This document shows, piece by piece, positions 62,947-64,000 of a stretch of DNA of 64,000 nucleotides. The notes beneath the pieces were generated by a model. It ran no database searches, had not been told where the DNA came from, and saw only the letters and a list, made by a program, of their open reading frames with translations. The DNA is taken from NCBI RefSeq assembly GCF_014650815.1, contig NZ_BMVR01000001.1, forward strand, positions 372,001-436,000, written 5' to 3'. A program made the translations under genes and the position numbers. The DNA is from Streptomyces flavofungini (lineage in GTDB: Bacteria > Actinomycetota > Actinomycetes > Streptomycetales > Streptomycetaceae). How positions within the stretch are numbered: position 1 is the stretch's first letter; the number at the start of each line of letters is the position of its first letter.

Positions 62947-63779
62947 GCCGCCACGCCCGCGTACTCCGGGGCGGTGGCCGTCGCCAGATGCGTCATGCGG
63001 TGCGCGATCCGGTCGGCCGACGCGCCCTGGAGGTGATCCACGATCGAGCCGTCCGCCAGGAACAGGACGCGGTCCGCGTGGGCCGCCGCGGCCGGGTCGT
63101 GCGTGACCATGACCACCGTGGCGCCCATGCCGTCCACGGCCGAGCGCAGCAGGTTCAGGATCTCCCGGGCCGTCGTCGTGTCCAGGGCGCCGGTCGGCTC
63201 GTCCGCGAACACCACGTCCGGGGACGTCACCAGGGCGCGGGCGATCGCCACGCGCTGCTGCTGGCCGCCCGACAGCTGGCCCGGGCGGCGCCTGCCCTTG
63301 TCCCCCAGGCCCACCCGGGACAGCATCTCCGCCGCCCTGCGGCGGTCCGGGCGGTGGCCCGCCAGGCGCATCGGGAGCAGCACGTTCTGCTCGACGGTGA
63401 GCGACGGGAGCAGGTTGAACGCCTGGAACACGAAGCCCAGGCGGGTGCGGCGCAGGGCCGTCAGCTTGTTCTCGCTCATCCCCGTGATCTCCGTGCCGCC
63501 CAGGCGGACGCTGCCGTCCGTCGGGCGGTCCAGGCCCGCCGCGCACTGCAGGAAGGTGGACTTGCCCGAGCCGGACGGGCCCATCACCGCGGTGAAGCTG
63601 CCCCGCGGCAGGGCCAGGTCTATGCCCCGCAGGGCGTGTACGGCGCCGGTGCCGCGCCCGTACCGGCGGCGCACCCCGCGCAGCTCCACGGCCCAGTCCG
63701 TCGCCGTCGGGGCCGGGCCCTCGTGCGGGGCCGGGGCGGAGTCGTGCTGCTGCCGCTGCTTCTTCTTGCGCAGCCCCAT
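62943..63779 (-). CDS. ABC transporter ATP-binding protein (MacB/LolD type)
   Basis: A 278-residue ATPase. Walker A reads GPSGSGKST, the signature LSGGQQQRVAIARAL, Walker B VVFADEP with GALD; the A-loop and H-loop are in place. A Lys/Arg/Gln-rich N-terminal stretch precedes the domain. The start is the ATG giving MGLRKKKQRQQ with GGAAGG eight bases upstream; the frame is open 24 codons further. It forms an operon with the permease and the HD protein. Confidence 0.94.
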   Translation of the reverse strand: MGLRKKKQRQQHDSAPAPHEGPAPTATDWAVELRGVRRRYGRGTGAVHALRGIDLALPRGSFTAVMGPSGSGKSTFLQCAAGLDRPTDGSVRLGGTEITGMSENKLTALRRTRLGFVFQAFNLLPSLTVEQNVLLPMRLAGHRPDRRRAAEMLSRVGLGDKGRRRPGQLSGGQQQRVAIARALVTSPDVVFADEPTGALDTTTAREILNLLRSAVDGMGATVVMVTHDPAAAAHADRVLFLADGSIVDHLQGASADRIAHRMTHLATATAPEYAGVAA

Positions 63780-64000
63780 GGCGTGTGGCCTTCCGTCGTT
63801 CGTGCGTGGTCGATGCATTGAACGTACGGAGTGCGGGGTGGTCGCGACCATGAGGCGGCCCGCCGAGTGTGGGGTGGGGTTTCCCCCACCCTGTGGCGTC
63901 GTGCCAGGTGGGGGCCCTGCGGGGCTTTCCCCAGTCCCGCCCCTTCCCGAAACCGGGGCTGCGCCCCTGGACCCCGGGGGTGGGTGTCCCCTTCGGGTGG
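63780..64000. other. Upstream region of the ABC operon, window end
   Basis: About 220 bases of promoter and leader DNA. A hairpin GGGTGGGG/CCCCACCC (63872-63879 with 63884-63891) with loop TTTC lies about 95 bases before the ATPase start; it may be the terminator of a gene beyond the window edge. No gene is supported. Confidence 0.55.

Noticed and set aside
1..64000. CRISPR array, prophage or biosynthetic gene cluster
   Set aside because: No spaced direct-repeat array, phage structural gene, polyketide or peptide synthetase domain was seen; the short repeats found are tandem or palindromic.

Overview
The window is chromosomal DNA of a high-GC actinobacterium, almost certainly a Streptomyces. 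The third codon position is nearly always G or C, GTG starts are common, and the gene order (proA, proB, obg-rpmA-rplU, RNase E/G, rodA-mrdA-mreD-mreC-mreB, ndk, folC, valS, clpX-clpP2-clpP1-tig) is, from memory, the conserved Streptomyces core arrangement. Most of the core is on the minus strand.

Layout. 0-3.6 kb: proline biosynthesis (proA, proB) around a small unknown gene. 4-6 kb: a plus-strand membrane protein with a CDP-glycerol glycerophosphotransferase-like domain. 6.3-8.5 kb: obg, rpmA and rplU. 8.8-14.8 kb: a secreted phospholipase D-like protein and a very long RNase E/G with arginine-rich repeats on both sides of its catalytic core. 15-21.4 kb: the two members of a radical-SAM pair (TIGR03936 and TIGR03960 types), separated by a membrane protein built of tandem modules and by an Mrr-nuclease/TerD fusion. 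21.5-29.6 kb: a CYTH-CHAD protein and the rod-shape/sporulation wall cluster rodA, mrdA, mreD, mreC, mreB. 30-32.5 kb: ndk, a DUF4233 protein and folC.

32.6-40.9 kb lies between folC and valS and looks accessory: an Mbl/MreB-like paralogue, an orphan NarL-type sensor kinase, a translationally coupled membrane protein/PAS-kinase/OmpR-regulator operon, a UDP-GlcNAc 2-epimerase and a family-2 glycosyltransferase. Short repeated palindromic sequences sit between these units. A second accessory stretch, 43.7-49.8 kb between valS and clpX, holds a decayed TnpB-like gene, three paralogous membrane-anchored proteins (two with proline/glutamine/tyrosine-rich cytoplasmic tails), a DUF397 protein, a winged-helix regulator with a zinc-ribbon-like tail, and a Uma2-family protein.

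49.9-54.9 kb: clpX, clpP2, clpP1 and tig (protein quality control), followed by tRNA-Pro and tRNA-Gly. 55.5-57.7 kb: a PknB-like kinase with a PQQ-type propeller, broken by two insertions of one palindromic element. 57.7-63.8 kb: a small membrane protein, an acyltransferase-3 protein, an HD-domain protein coupled to an ABC permease, and the ABC ATPase.

The least explained items are the three-paralogue family at 44.8-49.8 kb, the Mrr-TerD fusion with its tandemly repeated 3' end, the modular membrane protein at 15.9-17.1 kb, the two palindromic insertions in the kinase, and an unusual in-frame insert in ProB. No phage, integrase, CRISPR array or rRNA was seen.
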